Of a stretch of 64,000 nt of DNA, positions 1-9,491 are shown in pieces. The notes under the pieces are model-generated. The model saw only the letters and a program-made list of their open reading frames with translations. It was not told where the DNA came from and searched no databases. Within the stretch, counting starts at the first letter, position 1; each line of letters starts with the position of its first letter. Origin of the DNA: Molanna angustata (Eukaryota > Arthropoda > Insecta > Trichoptera > Molannidae). Both the position numbers and the translations under genes were made by a program. Where the stretch lies: the NCBI GenBank assembly GCA_963576475.1, contig OY754964.1, positions 49,102,432 through 49,166,431 on the forward strand. Reading direction: 5' to 3'.

Positions 1-860
1 TAATTTAACAGCCAATTAGAAGTCTCCGCTGATTGGCTATACTGTCAGTTGCAAGTTGAAAAATATAACATAATAATATAATATGTTTCTGTAACAGATA
101 AAGTTTCATCGTGAAACGGAGGTAAAAATTATCACCGAAGAGAACATACATGATTTTATATTTTAGTGGTTATATTTTAGTGGTTGATGGCAAAATAAAT
201 TATAGTATTAAAAAAATTGCACTTAGAATACATCTCGCTACTGTAATGCTAATCTGAAATACATCAAATTCTGGTGAATTAAATATAAAATGTCCATAAC
301 CTAACTATAGTACCGCTTTAATGTCTGCAGTTAAAATAAGAGTCTGCGAATGCTTGCTAAATTAACTGAAAAGGCGAATATCCTTATTTAAGCATAAAAA
401 ATTATACAATCTAAATACACATAACACACAATAGGTGATCATTTAAGTAATATCATTTAGTTTAGATTTAGACTACATGTTGAGTTTGCAAACATAATTT
501 ATCGGTCATTTGTCAAACGTCAAGTCAAATGTCAACCACGGTGTTGCCAGGATTGAAAGTACTAATTATTATTGGAGAGTTGCATGAAAAAATATTAATA
601 TTTATTACATGTTTATTTACAAGGAGTTTAAAATATCAATCTTTCTAAAATTAAACAATTTATTATTTTGTAAATTAATATTTTATAAGAATAACGTCTT
701 TGTGCGGAGGCGACAAACACAGCAGCGAAAAATAAAGCTTGCTCCGTGTCATGGTTTGTGAAACGCAAATTAAGAAACTAAAAGAGAAGTTGCGTTTGAC
801 TTCTAAAATAGGGTTTGCAACCTTTTTAACCACTTTGCGGATTATATGCGTTTGATTTAG
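1..860. other. AT-rich DNA, no gene recognised
   Basis: No open frame of note, RNA gene or element terminus was recognised. A short stretch near 505-535 repeats GTCAAA-like words. The right end (about 660-860) is slightly richer in GC than the rest. Confidence 0.5.
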
Positions 861-897
861 TTGAAACTCAGCAATCTTCGTATTGCCTGTATAATTA

Positions 898-1172
898 AAA
901 ATGGTCCCTCAGTGTCTCCCGTCCCTTCGGTGCCTCCTGTCCTTTTAATGTCTCCTGTCCCTCAGTGCCACCCGTCTCTTCAGTGTCTCCCGTCCCTTCA
1001 GGTCCTTCTGTACCTCCCGTTCCGTCAATGCCTCATACCCCTCTTCATTTCCTCCCGAATCTTTCATCCCTTCAGACAGTAACTTCAGACCCCTCAGTAC
1101 CTTCAGATCGTTCAGTACCTTCAGATCGTTCAGTACCTTCAGACCGTTCAGTACCTTCAGACCCCTCAGTGC
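898..1172 (+). repeat. Ser/Val/Pro-coding minisatellite
   Basis: Degenerate 15-18 bp units rich in CCTCAGTGTCTCCCGTCC run from about 898. The last 75 bp (1098-1172) are regular 18-bp units of the type GTACCTTCAGATCGTTCA. One plus frame (965-1237) reads repeated S-V-P-S-D-R, preceded by P/V/S-rich sequence. The length is a multiple of three and several frames stay open, so coding cannot be told from chance. No domain or splice site ties it to a gene. Confidence 0.7.
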
Positions 1173-1176
1173 CATG

Positions 1177-1265
1177 GACCGCCGGAGGCGGTCATTTACC
1201 GCGCAGCGGTAAAAGCCGGCTGCAAGCCCTAGCTTAGAAGCTGAGCGAAGCGAAGCTTCTCAGCT
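1177..1265. other. three consecutive GC-rich hairpins
   Basis: Three perfect or near-perfect inverted repeats follow each other. At 1177-1193 GACCGCC pairs with GGCGGTC around GGA. At 1195-1213 TTTACCGC pairs with GCGGTAAA around GCA. At 1231-1265 a 12-bp arm AGCTTAGAAGCT pairs with AGCTTCTCAGCT with one mismatch. The block is far richer in GC than its surroundings and directly abuts the minisatellite. Function unknown. Confidence 0.75.
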
Positions 1266-1848
1266 AGTAAATAATAAATAATGGAAACCTTATGACTCTC
1301 CGAACAGCCCTATGTCTACTTAACATGTTTTATCTCAATAAAAGAAGTGATTTTTTTATATTCTTTAGATGAAAACCGAGTGTAAGTATTACAAAAGTGG
1401 TCAAAATTTTTCATTACGGAATGGGAATAGATAACATTAAGATTAAAAAAAATGAGGAAATCGTTGTGTAAAAAAATATTTGATAGATATCTACATTATA
1501 TATTTTATATAGGTAAATTTGAAACTTTGAATGGTAAAAATAATTAATAAAACAAAGTAGTGCCAGTTACACCATTTATAAATCAAGAACGGTAGGACTA
1601 ATTATTTTAACAATATCTTTTTTGTTGTATTCGTCTCCGCCTCGAATAGCAGAATAACTATTTAAATATCGGAAATATGTAAATATGAAAAAAAATGTAT
1701 CGTAAAAATTCACGCAAGAAAAGTTATACAGAAATTTTATTTTTAAATGAATCAAAACACAAAGTGTAATTGAATTTTTATTTTCTATATTTTGATACTG
1801 GCAGCTGACCTTAAAAAACTGAATCCTACAGGATACTATTTGTTTCTT
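1266..1848. other. no gene recognised
   Basis: AT-rich sequence without a recognisable coding or repeat terminus. Confidence 0.5.
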
Positions 1849-2330
1849 TAGTCAGACCATTACTGGAATACAACTCTGTAATTTGGTCCCCTACAATGTC
1901 CATATAAATCACATAGAAAAGGTACAAAGAAAATTTTTGCGGTTTGTAAATTATAAAAAGGGGATTCCAATAGAACATATCAACTACACATATCTTATGC
2001 TAGATTTTAAACCTTTATACCTTCCTGAACGATAGTAGAAAAGTTTTAGACCTTTCCTTCCTACATAAATTATTGAACTACGCTATAGACTGTCCCGAAC
2101 TCCTTAATCTTATAAATATCAATGTACCGTCCAAAACCACAAGACAGTGTGTTATGTTTCGTGAGAGCCATTCCTAGAGTAACTACGCCTAGCACTCTCC
2201 TATACCAAGGCTACATAGACTTGGTAATATTATGGGGAGACACTCTTCAAATTTTTGCCGACGATTTCTTTATTTTCAAATTTTTAAACATTTTAACTCA
2301 TGTTCTGTAAATAAAGTAATCGTTGTGTTT
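1849..2330 (+). pseudogene. LINE reverse-transcriptase C-terminal fragment, frameshifted
   Basis: Three successive frames read LVRPLLEYNSVIWSP, then IEKVQRKFLRFVNYKK, then LHKLLNYAIDCPELLNL and VPSKTTRQCVMFRES. This is the region after the palm domain in jockey/CR1-like non-LTR retrotransposons, where the usual sequence is VRPxLEYxSxVWSP followed by IExVQRKFLR. Frameshifts and stops show it is dead. Only the last part of the RT protein remains, so the copy is 5'-truncated. Clade is not certain. Confidence 0.8.
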
Positions 2331-2631
2331 GGGTTTTTGTATTTTATTACATATTATGTATAGTATATTGATATTATTATGTATGTTTAAATTTTGTTTT
2401 TATTTTAAAATTTAAAGTTTTAATCATTGTATACTCATTGCATAGTGTATAGTTAATCATTGTATAGTGTCTAATGATTGATATTGTTGTTTGTTTAAAT
2501 TTGCTTTTATTTTAAAATTGTAGAGTTTATCATTGTATAGCGTATTATGATTGATGTTATTATGTTTGCTTTTATTTTAAAATTTCAATTTTTAATCATT
2601 GTATACTTGTTGTTTTATTAAATAGGCTTAG
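2331..2631 (+). other. LINE 3' untranslated region with internal repeats
   Basis: Between the dead RT fragment and the tetranucleotide tract lie several imperfect copies of a T-rich unit containing AATCATTGTATA and GCTTTTATTTTAAAAT (around 2400, 2500 and 2570). I read it as the 3' UTR of the same LINE, whose AATA tail then expanded. Confidence 0.6.
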
Positions 2632-2634
2632 GAA

Positions 2635-2673
<39 letters not shown>

Positions 2674-2678
2674 AAAAA

Positions 2679-2773
<95 letters not shown>

Positions 2774-2950
2774 ATGAATGAATGAATGAATGAATGAATG
2801 AATGAATGAATGAATAAATAAATAAATAAATAAAAAAATAAATAAATAAATAAATTAATTAATTAATTCATTAATTCATTCATTCATTCATTCATTCATT
2901 CATTTATTCATTCATTCATTCATTCATTCATTCATTCATTCATTCATTAA

Positions 2951-2983
<33 letters not shown>

Positions 2984-3235
2984 AAATAAATAAAATAAGT
3001 AATTTAATTGTTGAATAAATAAAAAAATAAAAAAAAAAAAAAAAAAATAAATAAATAAATAAATAAATAAAATATAAATAAATAAATAAATAAATAAATA
3101 AATCAATAAATAAATAAATTAATAAATAAATAAATAAATAAATAAATAAATATATAAAAAAAACAAACAAATAAATACATTGATAAATAAATAAATAAAT
3201 AAATATGTATATTTAAAAAAAATCAAATAAATATA
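2632..3235. repeat. long AAAT microsatellite with GAAT and ATTC blocks
   Basis: About 600 bp of (AAAT)n with a (GAAT)n block near 2774-2815 and the complementary (ATTC)n block near 2870-2948, then more (AAAT)n. It begins at the tail of the preceding LINE fragment, so it probably grew from that tail. The GAAT and ATTC blocks are inverted copies and can pair. Confidence 0.9.
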
Positions 3236-3259
3236 TCCTATTAAAATCAAGTACCTAAT

Positions 3260-3560
3260 AACTAAAGATGGAATATTTATCCCTGAACATCTTATCCCGA
3301 TTTCCTCTCCTTGTCCCTACCCGATCCTTTTTTGCTATTAAATATTTTAATTTTTTTTTTGTTTTAATTGTATCTTAGTGTTATATATATTTTCTTTGTT
3401 TATTTATTTGCTTTTATTCTTTTGTTACTGTACATACACTATTTTGTCACACTTTGTAATCTGGTTGGTTAGAAGAAATTGCCTAATGCCAATAAGTCCG
3501 CCAGTATACCTACAGTATATTAGTTTATATTATGTACAGAAAGATAACTTAATAAATAAG
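3260..3560 (+). mobile_element. LINE 3'-end fragment (UTR family of the 10.6 kb copy)
   Basis: The stretch around 3460-3520 (TTGGTTAGAAGAAATTGCC, then AATAAGTCCGCCAGTATAC) is the complement of a motif seen at 10670-10730, 45340-45385 and 54765-54810. The copy lies in sense orientation and ends in a TAATAAATAAG tail. No coding part remains. Confidence 0.65.
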
Positions 3561-3939
3561 ATAAAAAATAATATTTTTTTAATCATTTTATTACGTTAAT
3601 ATAATACTAAATTAAGCTAAGTCAAAAGTTAACTGTTAGGCGGTACAAAGTTCGCCGGGCCTAAAAACTGTTATTAATTTAACTGTTTTATTTCAATATT
3701 GATGGACGTGTTAACGTTATAAAATATGAAGACTTGGTTAAAAATTTTTCCTCTATATTTGAAATAATAAATCGAGATTATTTAATGATATATTATTCTT
3801 CTCTCCTTTCTCTTACCTTTCCTAGTTGTTGTATATGTGTGTATGTATGTCATGTATGCATGTGTGTGCGTGTATGTGTGTGTGATGGTGTGTATGAAGG
3901 TGTGTGTATAAATATTTTTGGCTTGTAAACTGTTATTTG
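3561..3939. other. spacer with TG-rich microsatellite
   Basis: Unassigned sequence. About 3831-3915 is a degenerate TGTG/TATG repeat. Confidence 0.5.
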
Positions 3940-3950
3940 TTTTTATATTA

Positions 3951-5268
3951 CATACATACATACATATACATACATACATACATACATACATACCATCACG
4001 CCATGTCCCTCACGGGGTAGGCAGAGAGAACCGAACGCCACATTTTTCTATCTTGACACACATTCATCGCCTCATCAACATTCATACATCGTCTTATACA
4101 TGTTCATCTGTTGTTCATGCTTCTTACATTTCCATCTTTCAAAATATCGTTTACATGGTCGTGCCATCCTTTTCTTGGGCGCCCGCCACCTCTTATTCCG
4201 TTCCTGTCAGCTTTGTATATTTTCTTCGTCAGGCGTTCTTCGTTCATTCTCCCCAAGTGGCCAAACCATCTCAATGTGTTAACTTTCATTCTGTTAATTA
4301 CATCTTTCTTTATCTTACATTCTTTCCTTGTATCTTCATTCCGAACTCTATCATACATCGTTCTGTTACAAATTCTTCTAAGCGATCTCATTTCAACTGC
4401 ATTTATTCTGCTTTCGTGCGACTTCTGCCATGTCCAGGTCTCACTTGCATACGTCAGGGTTGGCACTACGATTGCGTTATGAATGGCAACTTTAGCGTCT
4501 CTTGATATGTTGCGATCATTCATAACTGGTCTAAGTGCTCCATTCACTCTGTTTCCTGCCATAACTCTTCTTTCAATATCCTTATCAGGCCGTCCATTCC
4601 GTTGGAACATACTACCCAGATAGACATACTCGTCGACTTGTTCAAGCCATTCATTCTCTACTTTTATTTGACACACTGTTCTGCTTTCACTCTTTTCAAA
4701 GACCATTACCTTTGATTTGCTGGCATTCATTTTAAGTCCGTTTTCTATGCATCCTTCATATACCATACGTACAAGATACTGTAACTCTTCCATACTTTCT
4801 GCTAACAATACTTTGTCGTCTGCATACATCAGATCACGTACTGTTATAGTACTCAGTTTCAGACCCTTACTTTCATACTTAAGGGCTCTTATGCAGAAAT
4901 CAATGTAGAGATTAAAGAGCCAAGGGGACAACACGCACCCCTGTCTAACGCCATTATTTATAGAGAACCAAGTTGTTGTTGTGTCGTTAACACGAACACA
5001 TGCTTTGCTGTTCTCATATAATGAAGCGATTGCACGTATCAGCTTTCTCTTCACTCAGTACATCGATAGTATATTCCATAGTTTTTCTCTTACAACTTTA
5101 TCATAGGCCTTTTCAAGGTCTATAAAGGCGCAGAAAAGTTTTTGGTTTTTACACAAAACCTTTTCTGTGACCATAAGTAAAGAAAAAATTTTGTCTATAC
5201 ATCCTCTGCCGCCAACAAAAGCCCCTTGAGCATCCCAAATCATGCTCTCTGTAATTATGTCAATGGAA
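3951..5268 (-). mobile_element. 5'-truncated RTE-like LINE with microsatellite tail
   Basis: The element reads on the minus strand. Its 3' end is a short UTR (about 3993-4100) running into a (TATG)n tail at 3951-3992, typical of RTE-clade LINEs. TTTTTATATTA occurs at 3940-3950 and again at 5269-5279 and is a plausible 11-bp target duplication. A neighbouring local repeat (GTCAATGGAAT) makes the right copy slightly ambiguous. Related 3' ends occur at 27275-27304 and 41820-41905. Confidence 0.85.
4104..5243 (-). pseudogene. RTE-like reverse transcriptase, one in-frame stop
   Basis: The protein continues through 5243-4104 in one frame apart from a single TGA at 5057-5055, between SMY and VKRKL. 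Motifs in order are QGAFVGGRGC, AFIDLEKAYDKV (palm motif A), NNGVRQGCVLSP (motif B), YADD (motif C), then a C-terminal region with LTYASETW and NTLRWFGHLGRM. The endonuclease and N-terminal RT are missing. The stop sits where related proteins usually have Gly before VKRKL, so a single substitution may have caused it. Recent but inactive copy. Confidence 0.88.
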
Positions 5269-5279
5269 TTTTTATATTA

Positions 5280-5598
5280 TGTCAATGGAATGCTTTTTTT
5301 GGCTTTAACACTGTAAAAATAATATTGTATGATTGTGCTGTAAATGAGCTGTAGCTTCCCAAAGGAAATAAATAAATTTAAAATAATGAGAACAATAACG
5401 TCTGAGGCATCCTAAATCCTCATATTTTGTTTCTGAATACGGGTGCACAGATCGGACATAAATATTTACAATGATGGAATAGTCTTGTCAATTTAGTTCC
5501 CATTCAGACTTTGATAAATTTTATTATAAATTGAAAATGTGGAAAGATACTGTTATCTATTTGATTTGTTAATTTTAATCTATATTATATTATCAATT
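5280..5598. other. no gene recognised
   Basis: AT-rich DNA downstream (in gene orientation) of the candidate terminal exon at 5599-5784. It would hold the 3' UTR if that gene is real. I could not pick a polyadenylation site with confidence. Confidence 0.4.
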
Positions 5599-5784
5599 TC
5601 AATATCTTAGAAGAAAGAGGTATTTTCGTCTAAGATAATTTTTGATGTAGTCGAAAATTTTAAATTTTTCAAACATCCAAAGTCTTTTCGCAAATGGAAT
5701 ATAATTAGCAACATCTTTGTCATAGACACCATCCTCTTCTGGGAAATTTCCCCGTACATAATTATTATCAAAGCAAACATACTT
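5599..5784 (-). CDS. candidate terminal exon of a host gene
   Basis: On the minus strand, ATATTGCAG ends at 5785 and is followed by an open frame starting KYVCFDNNYVRGNFPEEDG and ending in a TGA at 5601-5599, about 61 residues. The frame after the AG is phase 0, matching the phase of the donor at 6397/6396. Charged and aromatic residues are evenly spread, unlike the chance ORFs nearby. The order F-x-N-N-x-V, an acidic stretch, then DYIKNYLRRKYL loosely recalls the C-terminal domain of fatty acyl-CoA reductases. That resemblance is weak and I do not name the gene. Confidence 0.5.
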   Translation of the reverse strand, partial: KYVCFDNNYVRGNFPEEDGVYDKDVANYIPFAKRLWMFEKFKIFDYIKNYLRRKYLFLLRY

Positions 5785-5855
5785 CTGCAATATTCTCTTT
5801 GATTAAGATAAAGTTAACACGAGACTAAAACATTTCACTCGCTTTGCCAACAAGC

Positions 5856-6372
5856 GATTTTTACTCCTCACTACCCCAGTGGATATAGTGGGGAGCTATG
5901 ATTTCCGAGCAATTTTCGAGGTTATTTTTTTATTACAGATTATCAACTAGTATCATGCTGAGATTGTATTCTGAAAGTTTCTATAACGTGTTTATAGGTT
6001 ATAGACTAATGTACTCATTAGATTTTTTTTAATTTTGCAAATTTGTATATCTAATACTCGCTTAGACTCCATTAGATTTAGATGGATATCCGATCGGTGT
6101 TCCTCAATTTTTTTACCGTCGAATATTTCAAAGTGACCCCAAGGTCAGGAAACCTAAAATTTGAAATTTTTTAATTGCTAAAAAGAGACATCAATTTCAT
6201 CAAATGGCATTGAAGAATTATCAAGTCTTCACAATAAAATATTTAAATCCAAAATAATTAAACAAAACTTATTTCACGAAAATGCTGAAAATCTTCCATA
6301 CAAAATTTGAATACTGGTACTTGAATGACTTGGTAGTGAGGAGTATAGCGTTGGCCACAACCCACTTGTTTA
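5856..6372 (+). mobile_element. family A repeat, copy A1, filling a candidate intron
   Basis: The left end is TTTTTACTCCTCACTA with a small hairpin (CCCCAGTGGATATAGTGGGG). The right end is GTGAGGAGTATAGCGTTGGCC then ACAACCCACTTG. Copies at 17299-17860, 40448-40905 (reversed) and 46101-48788 share both ends and interior words such as GATTATCAACTAGTATCATG. ACTCCTCACTA and its complement form offset inverted ends. A1 covers about 517 of the 612 bp between the candidate splice sites at 6396 and 5785. Superfamily unknown. Confidence 0.7.
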
Positions 6373-6396
6373 TTATTAAATATATTTTTCACTTAC

Positions 6397-6657
6397 CGTT
6401 GAAGAAGGAGAAAATAATTTGTTGAAGACGATTTCAATTGATAACATTTTTTTTTGAAAGTCACACCGGAAGGAATGAGAGGAGAGATATTTTAAGATGT
6501 GATAGCTGTTTCTTTTGTTGAGCCTGACATAGCTCAGATATCTTCCGAAGTACAGCCTATGCAAATTTTTGGAAGTCTTATAGATTTCAAATGTGTTAAG
6601 TACACATAAGCTGATTTGATTAGTTTTCCTTAGACATAATAAAACATTATTTATCAT
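6397..6657 (-). CDS. candidate internal exon of a host gene
   Basis: The minus-strand frame is open from about 6666 to the donor ACG|GTAAGT (exon end 6397, intron GT at 6396-6395). A possible acceptor, TTCTGACAG, lies just upstream near 6665. The last residues before the donor read FQKKMLSIEIVFNKLFSPSS-T, and the junction is phase 0, so it joins in frame to KYVCFDNN of the terminal exon. The 5' half is less protein-like, so the true acceptor may lie inside. No family is assigned. Confidence 0.4.
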
Positions 6658-6759
6658 TTGGTCTGTCAGAATTTTTAAAAATATCTCAATTCTAGAGTTG
6701 TTTTACAAATTTCAACAATAAACGTATTCAACTAGGTATACAGAAAGTTCTATATATTC

Positions 6760-7035
6760 AAATAAATGGAACTTTCAAAAATTACATTGATAAGGCAACT
6801 CAATAAGAAGGCATCGTTGGTGAACGTTGCGCAAGCGCATAAAGTGATCACGTAAACCAGCCGATGACAGGTCGTAAGCTTGATTTCCTGGTTCTTCTAT
6901 AATATCCCAACTTCGTCTCTATTGAGATGTTAAAAAGTTTGTCAATAAAAATATCATTTGACTCCCGACAGGAAAAAAAATCCAATGTTTGCGTATATGC
7001 AATTTAAAAAAAATATTCGATTTACATACACAAGT
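6760..7035 (+). mobile_element. family B SINE-like element
   Basis: It runs from GAACTTTCAAAAATTACATTG through GTGAACGTTGCGCAAGCGC and CCAACTTCGTCTCTATTG to GTTTGCGTATATGCAAT followed by an A-rich end. The same sequence recurs at 7160-7415, 14216-14680, 21059-21291, 22035-22380 and 55956-56397. Copies share the 3' end and differ at the 5' end, as expected for elements copied by target-primed reverse transcription. The copies at 21 kb and 56 kb have 12-13 bp target duplications. Confidence 0.75.
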
Positions 7036-7159
7036 AGGTAATAAACCAAAAATGAATGAATATTTCTGGCGCAGTTCAAGGGTAACATCTGTGCGAGACA
7101 CCGTCACCTCATTTAAAAGGACTGTTGCTTTCATTATTTACAAATAAACTAATTTCTAA

Positions 7160-7415
7160 ATAGATGGCGTTACAAAAAAAGGTTTTTTCGTTACTTCATA
7201 GATGGCAATAATATAATTACTTATTTTCAGGTGAATTGTTACACACTATTCAAATATATAAAACTTTCAAAAATTACATTGATAAGGGAACTCCATAAGA
7301 AGGCATAATTAGTGAACGTTGCGTAAGCCCTGTAGGTGCCTGAGTTGCTGGTTCTTCTATAATATCCGAACTTCGTCTCTATTGAGATGTTATTGTCAAT
7401 AAAAATAAAAATATT
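7160..7415 (+). mobile_element. family B copy, internally deleted and extended 5'
   Basis: It begins with GATGGCGTTACAAAAAAAGG and TTCATAGATGGC, shared with the copy at 22035, showing that full-length B is longer than the 6.76 kb copy. A central piece (GCGCATAAAGTGATCACG to GGTCGTAA) is missing. The 3' terminus is also lost. Confidence 0.7.
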
Positions 7416-7486
7416 CTTTGTAATGTATTCGGTGGTTGTCAACTTATGACGAATCACATTTTCTATATTTCCAGACTGCGTTTTGG

Positions 7487-7635
7487 TCATGTGCGACTGG
7501 ATATTCCGTCTCGGAATGGCGGAGTACCCGTTCTGCGAATGTGCGTGGGATGAGGAAACTCTAGATCACGTTCTGTTTGGTTGTCCAATCAGAGACGCGC
7601 TGGACATTTATTTTAAGCATGAGCAAAAAAATTGA
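7487..7635 (+). pseudogene. LINE C-terminal Cys/His fragment
   Basis: One frame reads CDWIFRLGMAEYPFCECAW, then ETLDHVLFGCP, ending at a TGA. CxC followed by HVLFxC is the zinc-knuckle-like C-terminus of several insect LINE polyproteins (jockey/R1-like). Only about 48 residues remain, directly beside family B DNA. Confidence 0.7.
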
Positions 7636-7834
7636 CGTACCTATAATTTTCGCTAAACATCTTGAACGAGCTTGCGGCTGCGCAGAGAGCAAATTTGTGT
7701 ATTTTTGCTTCGTTGGTTTACGTGTAAATTGCCCCCCCCTTCTCGGCTAAAAGTTCAAGTAATTTGGGGACAACTATACCTACCAACGAGCGTCATATTT
7801 TCGTTAAATTTTTAACGGGTACCTAGTAGGTAAG

Positions 7835-7960
7835 AAAACGTCTATAACCAACGGGCGACCGTGGATAAAAGGATTTTATTTGCGCAGTGTGACGTAATGA
7901 GTCCTGTATAAATGCTGTCAACTTTTTGACATTTTTCATGTAGGTACTAAAATTCAGACG
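7835..7960 (-). mobile_element. terminal fragment of transposon family D
   Basis: The words ACCGTGGATAAAAGGATTTTAT, GTGTGACGTAATGAG, CAACTTTTTGACATTTTTCATG and ACTAAAATTCAGAC match, in reverse orientation, the left terminal region (24060-24230) of the TIR transposon at 24038-26521. No TIR end is preserved here. Confidence 0.65.
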
Positions 7961-8305
7961 GATAAATTAAGACGAATCATAATAGGACGTATTGTATCAC
8001 AAACTTTGTGTACATTTAAATTTTGTGATTATTTAATATGTAGGTTAATAAGACGTACTATTATATTTTATTTTTTAAGAGGGTTTAAGAGATAAACGAA
8101 ATCTCTTTGTTACCACCGCGTGACTATGCCACCATTTTTTTTATAGTTACGCATTTGAATATTTTCGATATGGTTCGGAATGAAAAGTGAAACAGTACCT
8201 ACTCAACATTAAATCCAAAAGTTCATGTTGTTGACAAAGGGATTTAAATTTCGAAAAGCAAATACTTTTACCGCTATATAATTGACTCATTAATATCCGA
8301 CTTAT

Positions 8306-8835
8306 CTTCTTCTTCTTCTTTCTCAGCCATCTCTCCACTGCTGGATGTAGGCCTCTTCTAAAATCTTCCACTCTTCTTTTTTCTGGGCTTTTCGAACCCA
8401 TCTGCTTCCAGCGACAGGGACAATATCATCGGCCCACCTTTTCTGGGGCCGGCCTATTCCCCTTTTCATATCCCATGGTCTCCAATTTAGAATTCTGGGT
8501 GCCCATCTGTCCGTACCCTGTCTGGCAACATGACCTGCCCATTGCCATTTAAGTTTTGCAACTCGATCCATAACATCAACAACTTTTGTCTGGCGTCTGA
8601 TTTCTTCATTTCTAATTTTGTCTCTTAGACTTACGCCTATCATTTGCCTTTCCATGGATCTCTGAGTGCATTTTAGCTTATGTATGGTCCTCGCAGTTAG
8701 CGTGATAGTTTCCAGAACATACGTAAGCACAGGCAGGATACATGTTTCAAACACTTTTCTTTTCAGACATGTGGGAATATCTCTGTTTTTTAGGACATGT
8801 TTAAGTTTCCCAAAGGCTGCCCAACCTACTTATAC
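8306..8835 (-). mobile_element. 5'-truncated RTE-like LINE with 11-bp target duplication
   Basis: Minus-strand element ending in a (GAA)n tail (8306-8325). ATCCGACTTAT flanks it exactly at 8295-8305 and 8836-8846, so the insertion boundaries are firm. The frame from about 8832 to 8326 is open: VGWAAFGKLKHVLK, then VFETCILPVLTYVLETITL, LKWQWAGHVARQ, GRPQKRWADDI and EEAYIQQW. This is the C-terminal end of RTE proteins. The palm domain is lost to 5' truncation. Confidence 0.9.
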
Positions 8836-8860
8836 ATCCGACTTATATTTAAACAGAAAT

Positions 8861-9213
8861 GGCCTTACTTACTATTTGCAATTTGTGTTTAAGCTGATAC
8901 TTACCCAGTTTTTTGTGTGACCGAAACTGACTTAGCATTGGATTAAACTCGTATTTTAAATAGTAAGTAAGGCCCAAATTGTCTTACTTACTATTTGCAA
9001 TTTGTGTTTAAACTGATACCCATTTTTTTGTATGGCCAAAACTGACTTACTATTGAATTAAACCCGTATTTTAAATAGTAAGTAAGGCCCAAATGGTCTT
9101 ACTATTTGCAATTTGTGTTTAAGCTTACCTACATATACTTACCCAGTTTATTGTATGGCCAAAACTGACATAGCATCGGATTAAACTCGTATTTAAAATA
9201 GTAAGTAAGGCCC
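8861..9213. repeat. tandem triplication of a small TIR element
   Basis: Three units of 115-119 bp start at about 8861, 8980 and 9095. Each is bounded by GGCCTTACTTACTATTT-like sequence at one end and AAATAGTAAGTAAGGCC at the other, so each unit is itself an inverted-repeat element. Units share GCAATTTGTGTTTAA and ATGGCCAAAACTGAC. Adjacent units share the joining CAAATT/CAAATG. Confidence 0.85.
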
Positions 9214-9308
9214 TGAATGTTTTTGGGATACACCCGTTCCAACTCACTTTGTGTACCAATCATCTGGCTTAAAGTCGTAAATCATATCTCGGAAATGCAT
9301 TTTTCTCG

Positions 9309-9491
9309 GCCTTTTTTTTTAATAAAATGAATATGTCCTTGTTAAACAAGTACACATACATCTTCCTACATTTCTTAAATTAAGTATAAATGCTTGTGCT
9401 ATATGTGAACGAAATCGATCGAGGCAGGATTCGAACTCACGACCACTGGATTACTAATCCAGAGCGCTAACAGTTCTGCCATCGACCCATC
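9309..9491 (-). mobile_element. tRNA-derived SINE, family G
   Basis: On the minus strand the head reads GATGGCAGAACTGTTAGCGC (A-box region) and GTGAGTTCGAATCC (B box), the split promoter of a tRNA-like RNA polymerase III gene. A body with CTTGTTTAACAAGG and a T/A-rich 3' end follow. Further copies lie at 18498-18875 and 45160-45295. Not a true tRNA gene: no acceptor stem closes. Confidence 0.8.

Noticed and set aside
2982..3170. Tyr/Phe/Leu-rich 62-residue ORF
   Set aside because: It is a translation of the AAAT microsatellite.
3918..4505. 195-residue plus-strand ORF
   Set aside because: It is antisense to the RTE reverse transcriptase and includes the CATA microsatellite.
9410..9491. tRNA gene
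   Set aside because: B box and A box are present but the acceptor stem does not close and the body continues as a dispersed repeat with other copies. It is a SINE head.
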